This document shows positions 50,160 through 59,594 of a stretch of 64,000 nucleotides of DNA, piece by piece (position 1 is the stretch's first letter; the number at the start of each line of letters is the position of its first letter). Made by a program: the position numbers and the translations under genes. Origin of the DNA: Chryseobacterium salivictor. GTDB lineage: Bacteria > Bacteroidota > Bacteroidia > Flavobacteriales > Weeksellaceae. Where the stretch lies: positions 2,294,001 through 2,358,000 of the forward strand of contig NZ_CP037954.1 of the NCBI RefSeq assembly GCF_004359195.1, given 5' to 3'. The notes beneath the pieces were generated by a model that searched no databases, was not told where the DNA came from, and saw nothing but the letters and a program-made list of their open reading frames with translations.

Positions 50160-53100
50160 ATGAAAAAAATTCAAAACATTCTTATTTCGACCAGAACCAT
50201 GGCGGTTTTGTTGTTAGTGTACGCCGCTTCAATGGGTTATGCTACTTTTCTGGAAAATGATTACGGAACTCCTACCGCGAAAGCACTGATTTACGAAGCA
50301 AAATGGTTTGAACTCGTTATGCTTTTACTGATGTTAAACTTCGTGGGAAATATTTCACGATACCGACTTTGGAGACGGGAAAAATGGCCGGTTTTGGTTT
50401 TTCACTTATCATTTATTTTGATATTCCTCGGTGGTGCAGTCACCCGATATATTAGTTTTGAAGGAATTATGCACATCCGTGAAGGTGAAACATCCAACGA
50501 AATTATTACCGATAAAAATTTCTTTAAAATTCAAATCGAAGAAAAAGGTGATATTTTGAATTATCAGGATGTTCCTTATCTGATGTCGCCACTTCACAAA
50601 AATCTTAAAGCAAGTTATGACTATCACGGGAAAAAGGTTTCGGTAAAAGCGCTTGATTTTATTCAGCGGAAAAAAGACAGTCTGGTTGTTGATCCAGCGG
50701 GAACAGAATATCTGCATTTGGTTTCTACAGGACAGTCTGGACGGGAAAATATCTACATCAAACCAGGCGACTCCAAATTGGTGAACGGAACTTTGGTTTC
50801 ATTCAACAGAGCGATTGAGGGCGCGGTGGAATTTAACAATACCAATGGAACGTTGCTCATTAAAACTCCAGTGGAATCGGAATATATGACCATGGCAACC
50901 CAGGCAAAAGGGACGACCAAAAAAGATGAATACGAACCTTTGGTCTTAAGAAGTCTTTATACTGTAAACGATTTGAAACTGGTTGTTCCTGAAGGTTTGA
51001 TGAAAGGAAAACTTATTGCCTACGAAGGGGACCGTAAAAAAGATAAAGATGTTTCGGATAATTTAAAAGTCGAAGTTCAGGGACCAAAATCAAAAGTAAT
51101 CGTTGATCTTCCTGTTGAAAAAGGAAATCCAAACGCCTTTAAACAAATCTCAGTGGATGGTATGAATATCATTCTTGGGTTCGGACCGAAAGTATACACC
51201 ACGCCGTTTTCTTTAAAACTTGAAAAATTTGTGATGGAAACTTATCCTGGAAGTTCGTCGCCGAGTGCTTATGAAAGTCACGTCCAGATCATCGATCAAG
51301 GAAAACAAACCCCTTATAAAATTTATATGAACCACGTTCTTAATCATAGTGGATACCGGTTTTTCCAAGCTAGTTTTGACCCCGATAGGAAAGGAACCGT
51401 GCTTTCTGTGAACCACGATTTCTGGGGAACGTTAATCACCTATATCGGTTATTTCTTTCTGTTCGGTGGCATGTTTGTCATCTTCTTCTGGAAAGGAACA
51501 CACTTCTGGAAACTGAACCAAATGTTAAAAAATGTAAGCAAAAAGAAAGCAGCCACGCTGTTATTAATTCTGTTGACTTTAAACTTCAACGCACAAAAAA
51601 TTGAAACCCATGGTAATACTGATGGTTCTGGTCAGCAAGTTCATTCTGCAGATGACGGTCATGGCCACGGTGCAGCAGATCTGTTAACTACAGAGCCTGC
51701 TCCGCAAAAACCGAAGGGCGCCCGAATGTTAAAATCTCCAAAGCCGATTACTGCTGACGAGATTATTGCCAAAAATAGAATTTCAAAAGAGCACGCAGAA
51801 AAATTCGGTTATTTATTGGTTCAAAACTACGAAGGCCGTATTGTTCCGATGAATACTCAGGCTTTAGATGTTCTTAGAAAATTATACAAACATGATACAT
51901 TTAATGGCACAGACGGAAAATCACTGACAGCTGACCAATGGTTTTTGTCCATCAATACCGATACTGCAAGCTGGACGATGGTTCCGATCATTAGAGTTGG
52001 TTCTAAAGGTGGAGAAGAACTAAGGAAAAAAACCAAAGCTGTTTATAAAGATCATAAATCATTAGGTGATCAGTATTATACCTCTTTAATGAGTCTTTTC
52101 CCGGCAGATGAAACCGGCGCACTGCATTACGTTTTGGAAGAGGATTATCAGGAAGCTTTCCGGAAAAAACCGGCAGATCAGACCAATTATGATAAAGAAG
52201 TAATTGCCGTGAATGACCGTGTTCAGGCATTTAACGAGTTCTTCAGCGGACAGTTTATGAGAATTGTACCGGTGAAAAATGACCCGAATAATACCTGGCA
52301 TTCCTGGTTAGATCAAAATTTCGAACCCGATACCGCATCGCAGGAAGTGATGGGACCTTATTTCGCAGAAATACTTGCCGCTCAAAAATCAGGAGACTGG
52401 AGCAAAGCCGATGCAGAATTGGCAAAATTAGAGCAGTATCAAAAAACCTGGGGTAAAAATGTGGTGCCGAGTGAATCAAAAATTAACCTGGAAGTATTGA
52501 TGAACAAAGCAAACATCAACTTTTATTTATTGATGTTCTACTCAGTAATCGGTGGTTTATTATTACTGTTAGGATTCATCGAATTATTCAAACCGAATAA
52601 GATTGTAAATAAAATAATCAAAGGGTTAATTCTTGTTGGATTGGTTGGTTATTTCCTACAATTCTTAGGTTTAGTCGGAAGATGGTATATTTCAGGTCAC
52701 GCTCCTTGGAGTAACGGTTACGAAGCCATTATCTTCATCTCGTGGGTTGGGATAACAGCTGGATTGTTATTATACCGAAACTCGAACGCCTTAATTCCTG
52801 CAGCCGGATTCATGGTAGCGGTAATCATGATGGGCTTTGCACACGGTGGTTCAGCATTGGATCCGCAAATCACACCGTTGGTACCTGTATTGAAATCATA
52901 CTGGTTAATTATCCACGTGGCGATTATTACTTCCAGTTACGGATTCTTCGGTCTCTCGATGGTTATTGCGATCATCACGTTGTTTTTCTATATTTTCTCC
53001 AACAAAAAGATCTATAAAATTCACCATGATACCACGATCAAAGAATTAACGGTCGTTTCAGAAATGTCTTTAACCATAGGATTATACGCCTTAACCGTAG

Positions 53101-53447
53101 GAACTTTCCTTGGTGGAATTTGGGCAAACGAATCGTGGGGAAGATACTGGAGCTGGGATCCAAAAGAAACCTGGGCCTTCATTTCCGTCATGGTTTATGC
53201 CTTCGTTTTACACATGCGATTAGTACCGGGACTGAGAGGAAGATGGGCTTTCCACGTGGCTTCACTGTTCGCAATCAGTACCATTGTAATGACTTATTTC
53301 GGTGTAAATTATTACTTAAGCGGATTGCATTCTTACGCAGCGGGAGATCCTGTGCCAGTACCAATTTGGGTATACATCGGCATTGCTTTCATGTTTACTT
53401 TGGCCATTGTTTCTTATATAAAATTTAAAAAATTAAATACGAAATAA
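50160..53447 (+). CDS. ccsBA: Fused cytochrome c biogenesis protein (CcsB-CcsA)
   Basis: 1095 residues. N-terminal half is CcsB/ResB-like: transmembrane helices near 15-110, a large periplasmic beta-rich domain (120-420), and a helix near 425. A second hydrophobic segment at about 465-480 (ATLLLILLTLNFNAQ) leads to a His/Gly-rich linker (HSADDGHGHGAA, about 498-509). The C-terminal third is CcsA with eight helices and the haem-handling WWD motif WGRYWSWDPKETWAF (about 990). Together they carry haem to apocytochrome c in the periplasm (System II). Bacteroidota commonly use this fusion. A terminator follows at 53461. Confidence 0.92.
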   Translation: MKKIQNILISTRTMAVLLLVYAASMGYATFLENDYGTPTAKALIYEAKWFELVMLLLMLNFVGNISRYRLWRREKWPVLVFHLSFILIFLGGAVTRYISFEGIMHIREGETSNEIITDKNFFKIQIEEKGDILNYQDVPYLMSPLHKNLKASYDYHGKKVSVKALDFIQRKKDSLVVDPAGTEYLHLVSTGQSGRENIYIKPGDSKLVNGTLVSFNRAIEGAVEFNNTNGTLLIKTPVESEYMTMATQAKGTTKKDEYEPLVLRSLYTVNDLKLVVPEGLMKGKLIAYEGDRKKDKDVSDNLKVEVQGPKSKVIVDLPVEKGNPNAFKQISVDGMNIILGFGPKVYTTPFSLKLEKFVMETYPGSSSPSAYESHVQIIDQGKQTPYKIYMNHVLNHSGYRFFQASFDPDRKGTVLSVNHDFWGTLITYIGYFFLFGGMFVIFFWKGTHFWKLNQMLKNVSKKKAATLLLILLTLNFNAQKIETHGNTDGSGQQVHSADDGHGHGAADLLTTEPAPQKPKGARMLKSPKPITADEIIAKNRISKEHAEKFGYLLVQNYEGRIVPMNTQALDVLRKLYKHDTFNGTDGKSLTADQWFLSINTDTASWTMVPIIRVGSKGGEELRKKTKAVYKDHKSLGDQYYTSLMSLFPADETGALHYVLEEDYQEAFRKKPADQTNYDKEVIAVNDRVQAFNEFFSGQFMRIVPVKNDPNNTWHSWLDQNFEPDTASQEVMGPYFAEILAAQKSGDWSKADAELAKLEQYQKTWGKNVVPSESKINLEVLMNKANINFYLLMFYSVIGGLLLLLGFIELFKPNKIVNKIIKGLILVGLVGYFLQFLGLVGRWYISGHAPWSNGYEAIIFISWVGITAGLLLYRNSNALIPAAGFMVAVIMMGFAHGGSALDPQITPLVPVLKSYWLIIHVAIITSSYGFFGLSMVIAIITLFFYIFSNKKIYKIHHDTTIKELTVVSEMSLTIGLYALTVGTFLGGIWANESWGRYWSWDPKETWAFISVMVYAFVLHMRLVPGLRGRWAFHVASLFAISTIVMTYFGVNYYLSGLHSYAAGDPVPVPIWVYIGIAFMFTLAIVSYIKFKKLNTK

Positions 53448-53460
53448 TTATAAAATTTTT

Positions 53461-53496
53461 AAATCCCGAAATTTATTTTCGGGATTTCTTTTTTTT
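53461..53496 (+). terminator. Terminator after ccsBA
   Basis: Perfect 11-bp stem AAATCCCGAAA (53461-53471) / TTTCGGGATTT (53477-53487), then CTTTTTTTT. Confidence 0.85.
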
Positions 53497-53605
53497 AGGA
53501 GCAACAAGATTTTCGCTTTTTTAGAAATTTCGGTCCCGCTTTCCGCTGTATCTTTTTTTCGTCGTTCCTCCTCAAAAAAGGATGTCGCTGCAATCGGGGC
53601 TAAAA
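53497..53605 (+). repeat. Dispersed ~105-bp hairpin repeat, copy B
   Basis: Shares AGGAGCAACAAGATTTT, GTCCCGCT, TCCG, TATCT and ATCGGGGCTAAAA with copy A (30733-30838). The central stem is different in sequence but again has a T-rich arm facing an A-rich arm (ATCTTTTTTT / AAAAAAGGAT). It directly follows the ccsBA terminator. Confidence 0.7.
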
Positions 53606-53646
53606 TCAAGACGCGCTTTTCTTTTCAAAATCCCCGAAATAATTAG

Positions 53647-53654
53647 TAAATTTG
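53647..53654 (+). promoter_or_regulatory. -7 element (TAAATTTG) for rnz
   Basis: TAnnTTTG exact match about 70 bases before the TTG start. Confidence 0.4.
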
Positions 53655-53723
53655 TTTAAATTTAAAAACTTCCAGCAACTCAACATCCTGCATTAAACAT
53701 CCAACACCAAACATCCAACACTT

Positions 53724-54641
53724 TTGAGCGCACACTTAACTATTCTCGGCTTCAACTCAGCAATTCCTACGGTGAATTCGTCTCCTACAGCACAATTCCT
53801 GGAGATGGAAGAGCGGTGTTTCCTTATCGATTGCGGCGAAGGAACCCAGGTTCAGTTAAGAAAAGCAAAAGCACGGTTTTCAAAAATCAATCATATCTTT
53901 ATTTCGCATCTACATGGCGATCACTGTTTCGGTTTGCCTGGATTAATTGCCTCTTTCCGGTTGTTAGGCCGCGAAACCCCTCTGCATGTGTACGGTCCGA
54001 AAGGAATTAAAGAAATGCTGGAAACCATATTCAGATTAACAGAAACACACAAAGGGTTTGAAGTCGTTTACCACGAGCTGCAAAGTAAAAAATCAGAGAA
54101 AATATATGAAGATCATAAACTGGAAGTTTTTACCATTCCCTTAAACCACCGCATTTACTGCAACGGTTATTTGTTCCGTGAAAAACCAAAAGAAAGGCAT
54201 CTCAACATGCAGGAGGTTTCGAAATATCCAGAAATAGAAACCTGCGATTACCAGAATATAAAAAGCGGAAAAGATTTCGTGCTGAGTGACGGTTACGTTT
54301 TGAAAAACGAACTGTTAACTAAAGATCCGACAAAATCGGTTTCTTACGCTTTTTGCAGCGACACCAGATATACCGAATCTATTTTACCTTTGATTAACGG
54401 AGTGGATTTATTGTATCACGAAGCGACTTTTTTGCATGACTTAAAAGAAATGGCCGATTACACAGGACATACGACCGCTTTGGAAGCTGCAAGAATTGCC
54501 AGAAAGGCAAACGTCGGCAAACTGATTATCGGGCATTTTTCTAACCGCTATAACGACCTGAATGTCTTCCTGAATGAAGCACGCGAGGTTTTTCCCAACA
54601 CCGATTTACCCAAAGCCTTGGTTCCGGTAGAAATTAAATAG
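53724..54641 (+). CDS. rnz: Ribonuclease Z
   Basis: 305 residues with a TTG start at 53724; no in-frame ATG precedes it, and LTILGFNSAIPTVNSSPTAQ is the normal RNase Z start. Metal-binding HxHxDH at 62-67 (SHLHGDHCFG), then the flexible-arm region, GHTTALEA and GHFSNRY near the end. It cuts precursor tRNA at the 3' end before CCA addition, or acts on other RNAs. The tRNA-Arg gene in this window lacks an encoded CCA, consistent with its use. TIGR02757 follows 8 bases downstream. Confidence 0.95.
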   Translation: MSAHLTILGFNSAIPTVNSSPTAQFLEMEERCFLIDCGEGTQVQLRKAKARFSKINHIFISHLHGDHCFGLPGLIASFRLLGRETPLHVYGPKGIKEMLETIFRLTETHKGFEVVYHELQSKKSEKIYEDHKLEVFTIPLNHRIYCNGYLFREKPKERHLNMQEVSKYPEIETCDYQNIKSGKDFVLSDGYVLKNELLTKDPTKSVSYAFCSDTRYTESILPLINGVDLLYHEATFLHDLKEMADYTGHTTALEAARIARKANVGKLIIGHFSNRYNDLNVFLNEAREVFPNTDLPKALVPVEIK

Positions 54642-54649
54642 CAGGAAAA

Positions 54650-55438
54650 GTGAATAATCTTACCCCATTTCCTGATCCTGAATTTCTAAAAGATTTTCTC
54701 GATGAAAAAGCTGATTTTTATAATCATACCGATTTTATTGAAAATGATCCCATTCAGATTCCCCATCGGTTTTCTTTAAAGCAGGATATTGAAATTACAG
54801 GATTTTTAGCCGCAACGATTTCCTGGGGAACCCGAAAGTCAATCATCAGTGATGCAGAGAAAATATTGGCCTGGATGGGAAACTCGCCTTATGATTTCGT
54901 GCTGAATTTTCAGGAAAAAGATATGGATTTGTTTCATCATAATTCTGTCCACCGTACTTTTAACAAAGAAGATCTCAATGAGTTCATCCGAAATTTAAGC
55001 AGACTTTATAAAAAAAATGACTCGTTGGAAAATTTGTTTTTAGTGCAAGAAGATGAAACCAATTTTTACCACAGCCTCCAACGCTTCAGAACAGAATTCT
55101 TTAAAGAAAATCAAATTCACCGAAGTACAAAGCACGTAAGTTCAACTTACAAAAATTCCTCGGCAAAACGCTTAATCATGTTTCTGCGCTGGATGGTTCG
55201 CAAAGACCGGAAAGGAGTGGATTTTGGAATTTGGGAAAATATTGATCAGAAACATTTATCCATTCCACTGGATGTGCACACCGGAAATATTTCCCGAAAA
55301 CTCAATCTGATTCAAAGAAAACAAAACGACTGGAAAACAGTGGAAGAGATGGATTTGGTTTTAAGGAAATTCGATGATAAAGACCCCGCGAAGTATGATT
55401 TCGCACTTTTTGGTTTAGGAATTGATAAAGAGTTTTAG
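54650..55438 (+). CDS. TIGR02757 family protein
   Basis: 262 residues with a GTG start (54650) preceded by AGGAAAA, 8 bases after rnz. Conserved segments: NDPIQIPHRFSLKQDIEITGFLAATISWGTRKSII (about 32-66) and DFGIWENIDQKHLSIPLDVHTGNISRKLNL (about 190-220) identify TIGR02757. It is a cytoplasmic protein, mainly Bacteroidota, of unknown function; the fold recalls a helix-hairpin-helix DNA glycosylase, which is inference. Downstream comes an AAACC motif (55445-55449) and no clear terminator. Confidence 0.87.
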   Translation: MNNLTPFPDPEFLKDFLDEKADFYNHTDFIENDPIQIPHRFSLKQDIEITGFLAATISWGTRKSIISDAEKILAWMGNSPYDFVLNFQEKDMDLFHHNSVHRTFNKEDLNEFIRNLSRLYKKNDSLENLFLVQEDETNFYHSLQRFRTEFFKENQIHRSTKHVSSTYKNSSAKRLIMFLRWMVRKDRKGVDFGIWENIDQKHLSIPLDVHTGNISRKLNLIQRKQNDWKTVEEMDLVLRKFDDKDPAKYDFALFGLGIDKEF

Positions 55439-55440
55439 AC

Positions 55441-55466
55441 TTATAAACCATAAAGTAACAAAAGTA
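55441..55466 (+). repeat. Dispersed AAACCACAAA-type motif, copy 2
   Basis: TTATAAACCATAAAGTAACAAAAG directly 3' of the TIGR02757 stop, related to 9893-9915 and 60321-60349. Confidence 0.4.
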
Positions 55467-55656
55467 AAATTGTGAAGATCTAATCGCTTGAATTAGAAAA
55501 GAATACATTTTTTTAACATGAATTCACGAATTTGTTGTAAATAAATCCATTCGATTTTTATTGGTGAAATAAAATTAAATAATTATAAAGCGGGAAATCC
55601 GCGCATTGGTTTAAAAAGCTGAAACAGTTACCTAATAATTTGAGGAAAATAAAAAA

Positions 55657-56208
55657 ATGAAAAACAGAGAAGAAAAAACCAAAGAAAAAATCGAATTTCT
55701 AGTTCGCGTTACCGATGGTGTGATGTGGTGGATTGGTTCTATTCCTTCGTTAATTGTACATTCAATTATATTTTTAACTGCGTTTTTACTTCCGATTTTT
55801 GGCATTGTTGAATTTGATAAGATGCTTTTGGTGCTTACAACGGTACTTTCGTTGGAAGCGATTTATCTGGCCATTTTCATTCAGATGTCGGTAAACAGAA
55901 GCAATGAACATATCGAAGATTTGAAAGAAGACGTGAACGAAATTCAGGAAGATATTGAAGATATCCAGGAAGATATTGAAGAAATTAGTGAAGATATTGA
56001 TGATATTCAGGAAGATATCGAAGATATTGCTGAAGACGATGATGATGAAGATCATAACGAGCGCGCCAGAAATGTAATGTTAAAAAGCAATGTTTCTTCT
56101 AACAAAAGTGATATCAAAGCAATGAGAGAAGTAATTGCCAATCTTCAGAAACGGTTGGAAGATTTAAAAACTGAAGAAGAAAATGCAAATCTTCCTCCGG
56201 AAAACTAA
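55657..56208 (+). CDS. DUF1003-like membrane protein with tandem heptad repeat
   Basis: 183 residues. Two helices near 20-45 and 57-78 (GSIPSLIVHSIIFLTAFLLPIFG; MLLVLTTVLSLEAIYLAIFIQM) resemble DUF1003/low-affinity-permease-like membrane regions. Residues 91-125 are five heptads of the form ED(I/V)xxIx, an acidic coiled coil, then a run of Asp. The repeat is also visible as 21-base units in DNA (55927-56031). The last 45 residues form a second coiled-coil segment. Family and function unknown. Confidence 0.75.
   Translation: MKNREEKTKEKIEFLVRVTDGVMWWIGSIPSLIVHSIIFLTAFLLPIFGIVEFDKMLLVLTTVLSLEAIYLAIFIQMSVNRSNEHIEDLKEDVNEIQEDIEDIQEDIEEISEDIDDIQEDIEDIAEDDDDEDHNERARNVMLKSNVSSNKSDIKAMREVIANLQKRLEDLKTEEENANLPPEN
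55927..56031 (+). repeat. Five 21-bp tandem units encoding acidic heptads
   Basis: Five units, each starting GAAGA, with synonymous and conservative changes; encode EDVNEIQ, EDIEDIQ, EDIEEIS, EDIDDIQ, EDIEDIA. In-frame, so length changes by 7 residues would keep the protein. Confidence 0.8.
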
Positions 56209-56330
56209 CTTTCGAAAAACCTTGCGAAGGTGGAGTTATAAACTTTCGACCTTTTCTTTTTTACGCTTTTACATATTTTAAAAATATAAAACTTTTGTGG
56301 TTTAAAAAAACAAAATGTTTTCAAACGAAA

Positions 56331-56365
56331 AAACCATTTCAAAGCTGAAATGGTTTTTTTTGTTT
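56331..56365. terminator. Bidirectional terminator before rsmA
   Basis: Perfect 11-bp stem AAACCATTTCA (56331-56341) / TGAAATGGTTT (56346-56356) with flanking A and T runs, between convergent genes. Confidence 0.9.
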
Positions 56366-56367
56366 TT

Positions 56368-57138
56368 TTAAGAATGCTCCTTCCAAAGCTGCGTAAATGC
56401 TATGAAATCTGCGACCGATAATTCTTCCGCCCTTTTATCCATAAATTCGTGGGCTTTCAATTCTTCAGGAATATCCAAAGCTTTTAGCGAATTCGATAAT
56501 TTTTTCCGGCGCTGACCAAAACCTGCCTTTACAATTTTTTTAAACAGAACTTCATTGCCAGCCAAACCCGGTTTCGGATTTCGGGTTAAACGAATAACAC
56601 CGGATTTTACCTTTGGAGGCGGATTAAAGACGTTTTCATGAACAGTAAACAGATATTTAACATCATATAACGCCTGTACCAAAACGGACAGGATTCCGTA
56701 GTCTTTCGTTCGGGGAACCGCCGCCGTTCTTTCCGCAACTTCCTTTTGAAACATGCCAACCATTTCGGGGACACGGTCGTAATAATCAATAATTTTAAAT
56801 AAAATCTGTGAAGAAATATTATAAGGAAAATTCCCAATTACAGAGACTTGACCGTCAAAAGATTCCTCAAGATTTAATTTCAGAAAATCACCGATGAAGT
56901 GTTTTTCTTCTAATTTCGGATAATGACTTTTTAAATAGGCGATCGATTCGGTATCAATTTCTGCTACAAAGATCTCGGCATCTTTCTCCAGAAGATATTT
57001 GGTGAGCACGCCCATTCCGGGACCGATTTCCAATACCTGATTTTTATTTTCATAACTCAGTCCGTCTACAATGTTTTTGGCAATATTTTCATCCGTTAAA
57101 AAATGTTGACCCAGATGTTTTTTGGCTCTTACGCTCAT
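56368..57138 (-). CDS. rsmA: 16S rRNA (adenine1518/1519-N6)-dimethyltransferase
   Basis: 256 residues. SAM motif EIGPGMGVLTKYLL (about 38-51), catalytic NFPYNISSQ motif (about 104-112), and helical C-terminal domain ending in helices that bind 16S rRNA. It dimethylates two adenines near the 3' end of 16S rRNA in the late small subunit. Convergent with the heptad-repeat gene over a shared terminator, and divergent from ftsX. Confidence 0.96.
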   Translation of the reverse strand: MSVRAKKHLGQHFLTDENIAKNIVDGLSYENKNQVLEIGPGMGVLTKYLLEKDAEIFVAEIDTESIAYLKSHYPKLEEKHFIGDFLKLNLEESFDGQVSVIGNFPYNISSQILFKIIDYYDRVPEMVGMFQKEVAERTAAVPRTKDYGILSVLVQALYDVKYLFTVHENVFNPPPKVKSGVIRLTRNPKPGLAGNEVLFKKIVKAGFGQRRKKLSNSLKALDIPEELKAHEFMDKRAEELSVADFIAFTQLWKEHS

Positions 57139-57293
57139 TCAGAAATTTAATTTTATTTGTTAAAAACGAAGGCTGAAAACCCATTTTTAAAGGTTGCTCT
57201 TCATTTCTTTTATGTTTTTTTTAACAGCGATTTTCTGCGTTTGTCCGCAAATTACGGAAGTTTTTTTCTATTTTAGCAGAAATTTTTTATTTA

Positions 57294-58193
57294 ATGGCTA
57301 AGACAGTTGAAGATTTTAACAAAAAGCGACTTCGCTCCAGCAATATCACCGTTGTGATCAGTATTGCACTGGTACTATTTTTATTAGGCTTGATGGGGTT
57401 GATCCTTATCAATGCTCAAAAATACTCAGATTACATCAAGGAGCAATTGGTAGTGAATGCCTATTTTGACGAGAATTATGATGCGAAAGATTCTGTGAAA
57501 ATTGCAAAATTAGAAGCAGAAACCTTCAAAAAAATTCAAGTGTTGGCACCGGTAAAACGGGCTACTTACATTTCGAGAGAGATGGCTGCGGAAGAAGCAA
57601 AGAAAAGTATGGGGATTGAAAGCAGCGCTTTGTTCGATGCCAATATTTTCCCTTCATCGATCGAAGTCGCTTTGAAACCCGAATTTGTAGATCCTGCAAA
57701 AATCGATGAAGCGATAAAACAGATAAAATCCACGCCCGGGATCATCGATGTGAAGAACAACAGTACTTTGATGGTTGAAGTTTATAACAACCTGAACAAT
57801 ATTCTGAAATGGATTTTAGGATTTTCAATATTGTTTTTAATCTTAGCGATTGTCTTGATCAACAATTCGATCCGTTTGAAAATTTTCTCTAAAAGGTTCA
57901 TTATTAAGACGATGCAGTTGGTGGGTGCCAAACGCCGTTTTATTTTAAAACCGTTTATTAAAGAAGCCATTATTCTTGGCGTGATCGGCGCTTTAATCGG
58001 TTTAGCTGTTTTGTTTGGAGCGTGGTATTATTTCATTACCCAAATCGGGACCCCGTTTGCGCAGGACAATAATCAGTTAATTATTCTGGTGATCGGTATT
58101 TTTTTACTGGGCGTATTCATCACCGTTTTCAGTACGATTTTCGCAACATGGCGTTTCTTGAGATCCAATGTTGATGATCTTTATTATTCTTAA
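57294..58193 (+). CDS. ftsX: Cell-division permease-like protein FtsX
   Basis: 299 residues; four transmembrane helices (about 20-40, 170-190, 225-245, 265-285) with an extracellular domain between helices 1 and 2 (50-165), as in FtsX. It regulates peptidoglycan hydrolases with the ATPase FtsE; ftsE is not in the window. DUF3098 follows 4 bases after its stop and the run ftsX-DUF3098-uppP-truB is a common gene order in Flavobacteriia. Confidence 0.92.
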   Translation: MAKTVEDFNKKRLRSSNITVVISIALVLFLLGLMGLILINAQKYSDYIKEQLVVNAYFDENYDAKDSVKIAKLEAETFKKIQVLAPVKRATYISREMAAEEAKKSMGIESSALFDANIFPSSIEVALKPEFVDPAKIDEAIKQIKSTPGIIDVKNNSTLMVEVYNNLNNILKWILGFSILFLILAIVLINNSIRLKIFSKRFIIKTMQLVGAKRRFILKPFIKEAIILGVIGALIGLAVLFGAWYYFITQIGTPFAQDNNQLIILVIGIFLLGVFITVFSTIFATWRFLRSNVDDLYYS

Positions 58194-58197
58194 AAAA

Positions 58198-58500
58198 ATG
58201 AGCACAAAAAATAAAAAATTCTCCGCAGATTCAATCGGTAAATCCGTCGAAGTTTCAGAAAGTAATTCTTTCTATTTCGGTAAAGAAAACTACAGATTCA
58301 TGTTAATTGGTTTGGCTTTAATTATCGCCGGATTTCTTTTAATGATGGGAGCTGATGCCAATACCGTTGATGGGAAATACGATCCCAATGTCTGGAATGA
58401 AGGTATTTTCTCTATCCGCAGAATCCGTATTGCGCCCATGTTGGTCATTGCCGGTTTTGTCGTGGAAGTGTATGCCATTCTGAAAAGAAATAAGAATTAA
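58198..58500 (+). CDS. DUF3098 small membrane protein
   Basis: 100 residues from ATG 58198, 4 bases after ftsX. Two transmembrane helices (about 40-58 and 78-94) with the DUF3098 pattern NSFYFGKENYRFMLIGLALIIAGF then NEGIFSIRRIRIAPMLVIAGFV. Function unknown; its fixed place after ftsX suggests a link to cell division. A perfect terminator follows at 58522. Confidence 0.88.
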   Translation: MSTKNKKFSADSIGKSVEVSESNSFYFGKENYRFMLIGLALIIAGFLLMMGADANTVDGKYDPNVWNEGIFSIRRIRIAPMLVIAGFVVEVYAILKRNKN

Positions 58501-58521
58501 ATTATTCACCAATAAATACCC

Positions 58522-58559
58522 ACTTTGTCAAAGTTCTAAACTTTGACAAAGTTTTTTTT
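58522..58559 (+). terminator. Terminator after ftsX-DUF3098
   Basis: Perfect 12-bp stem ACTTTGTCAAAG (58522-58533) / CTTTGACAAAGT (58541-58552), then TTTTTTT. Confidence 0.9.
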
Positions 58560-58610
58560 AACAATCATGTTACTCTGAGCCAGCTGAAGAGTTTTTTAAT
58601 ATCATAAATA

Positions 58611-59429
58611 ATGGATTTATTCAAAGCAATCATCATTGCAATTATTGAAGGACTTACCGAGTTTCTTCCCGTTTCATCAACCGCGCACATGGGTTTTACC
58701 GCAGCCATAATGGGTATGGAAGAAACAGAATTCCTAAAAATGTTTCAGGTCTCCATTCAGTTCGGAGCCATTTTAGCCGTTGTTTTTGCCTATTGGAAAA
58801 AGTTTTTTGATTTTAAACATTTGAAATTTTACTATAAATTGGCTTTTGCGGTAATTCCGGCCTTGGTTTTAGGCTATCTTTTTGACGATAAAATTGAAGC
58901 GATTCTGGGGAATCAAATTGCCATTTCAGCGGTATTGGTATTAGGCGGAGTTGTTTTACTCTTCTCTGATTCCTGGTTTAAAAATCCAACCATCGACGAT
59001 GAAAAAGACATGTCGGTCAGGAAAGCGGTGATCGTAGGTTTTTGGCAATGTCTCGCGATGATGCCGGGAACGAGTAGGAGTGCGGCTTCCATCATCGGAG
59101 GTATGTCACAGGGTTTGACGCGTAAAGCCGCCGCAGAATTTTCATTTTTCTTGGCGGTTCCGACCATGTTAGCCGTGACCGTGTATTCTGTTTTTGTAAA
59201 AACCTGGGGGAAAGAAACCGCAACTCCCATGAAAGGTTATGAGATGATTCTATCGTCTTCCGATAATATTATTGCTTTTATTGTAGGAAATATTGTGGCG
59301 TTCATCGTTGCTTTAATCGCTATAAAATCGTTCATCGGATTGCTGAATAAATACGGTTTTAAACCTTGGGGTTGGTACCGGATTATCGTGGGAATCGGCT
59401 TGTTGATTTACTTTTATTGGTTTCAATAA
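58611..59429 (+). CDS. uppP: Undecaprenyl-diphosphate phosphatase UppP (BacA)
   Basis: 272 residues, about eight transmembrane helices. Catalytic motifs EGLTEFLPVSSTAHM (13-27) and MPGTSRSAASIIGG (about 153-166) match the BacA family. It recycles undecaprenyl diphosphate to the monophosphate lipid carrier for peptidoglycan and glycan synthesis, and gives bacitracin resistance. A terminator upstream separates it from ftsX, so it needs its own promoter in 58560-58610. Confidence 0.95.
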   Translation: MDLFKAIIIAIIEGLTEFLPVSSTAHMGFTAAIMGMEETEFLKMFQVSIQFGAILAVVFAYWKKFFDFKHLKFYYKLAFAVIPALVLGYLFDDKIEAILGNQIAISAVLVLGGVVLLFSDSWFKNPTIDDEKDMSVRKAVIVGFWQCLAMMPGTSRSAASIIGGMSQGLTRKAAAEFSFFLAVPTMLAVTVYSVFVKTWGKETATPMKGYEMILSSSDNIIAFIVGNIVAFIVALIAIKSFIGLLNKYGFKPWGWYRIIVGIGLLIYFYWFQ

Positions 59430-59479
59430 TCTTACTTGAGCAAATATTTTATGATACCGAATGTCTATATGTTTTTTAT

Positions 59480-59570
59480 GGCAGACATTTCCGCCCTCCG
59501 TTCCCGCTTTTTTGCCTCCACTATGTTGCGACAAAAAGAGCTCCACTCAGGTCGGGCTGCAAAGCAGAAC
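59480..59570 (+). repeat. Possible divergent third copy of the ~105-bp repeat family
   Basis: CGCCCTCCGTTCCCGCTTTT, then AAAAAGAG and AGGTCGGGCTGC, recall the GTCCCGCT/TCCG and ATCGGGGCT blocks of copies A and B but in altered order. Weak match. Confidence 0.3.
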
Positions 59571-59594
59571 TCTTTACCAATTTAGTTTTTAAAA

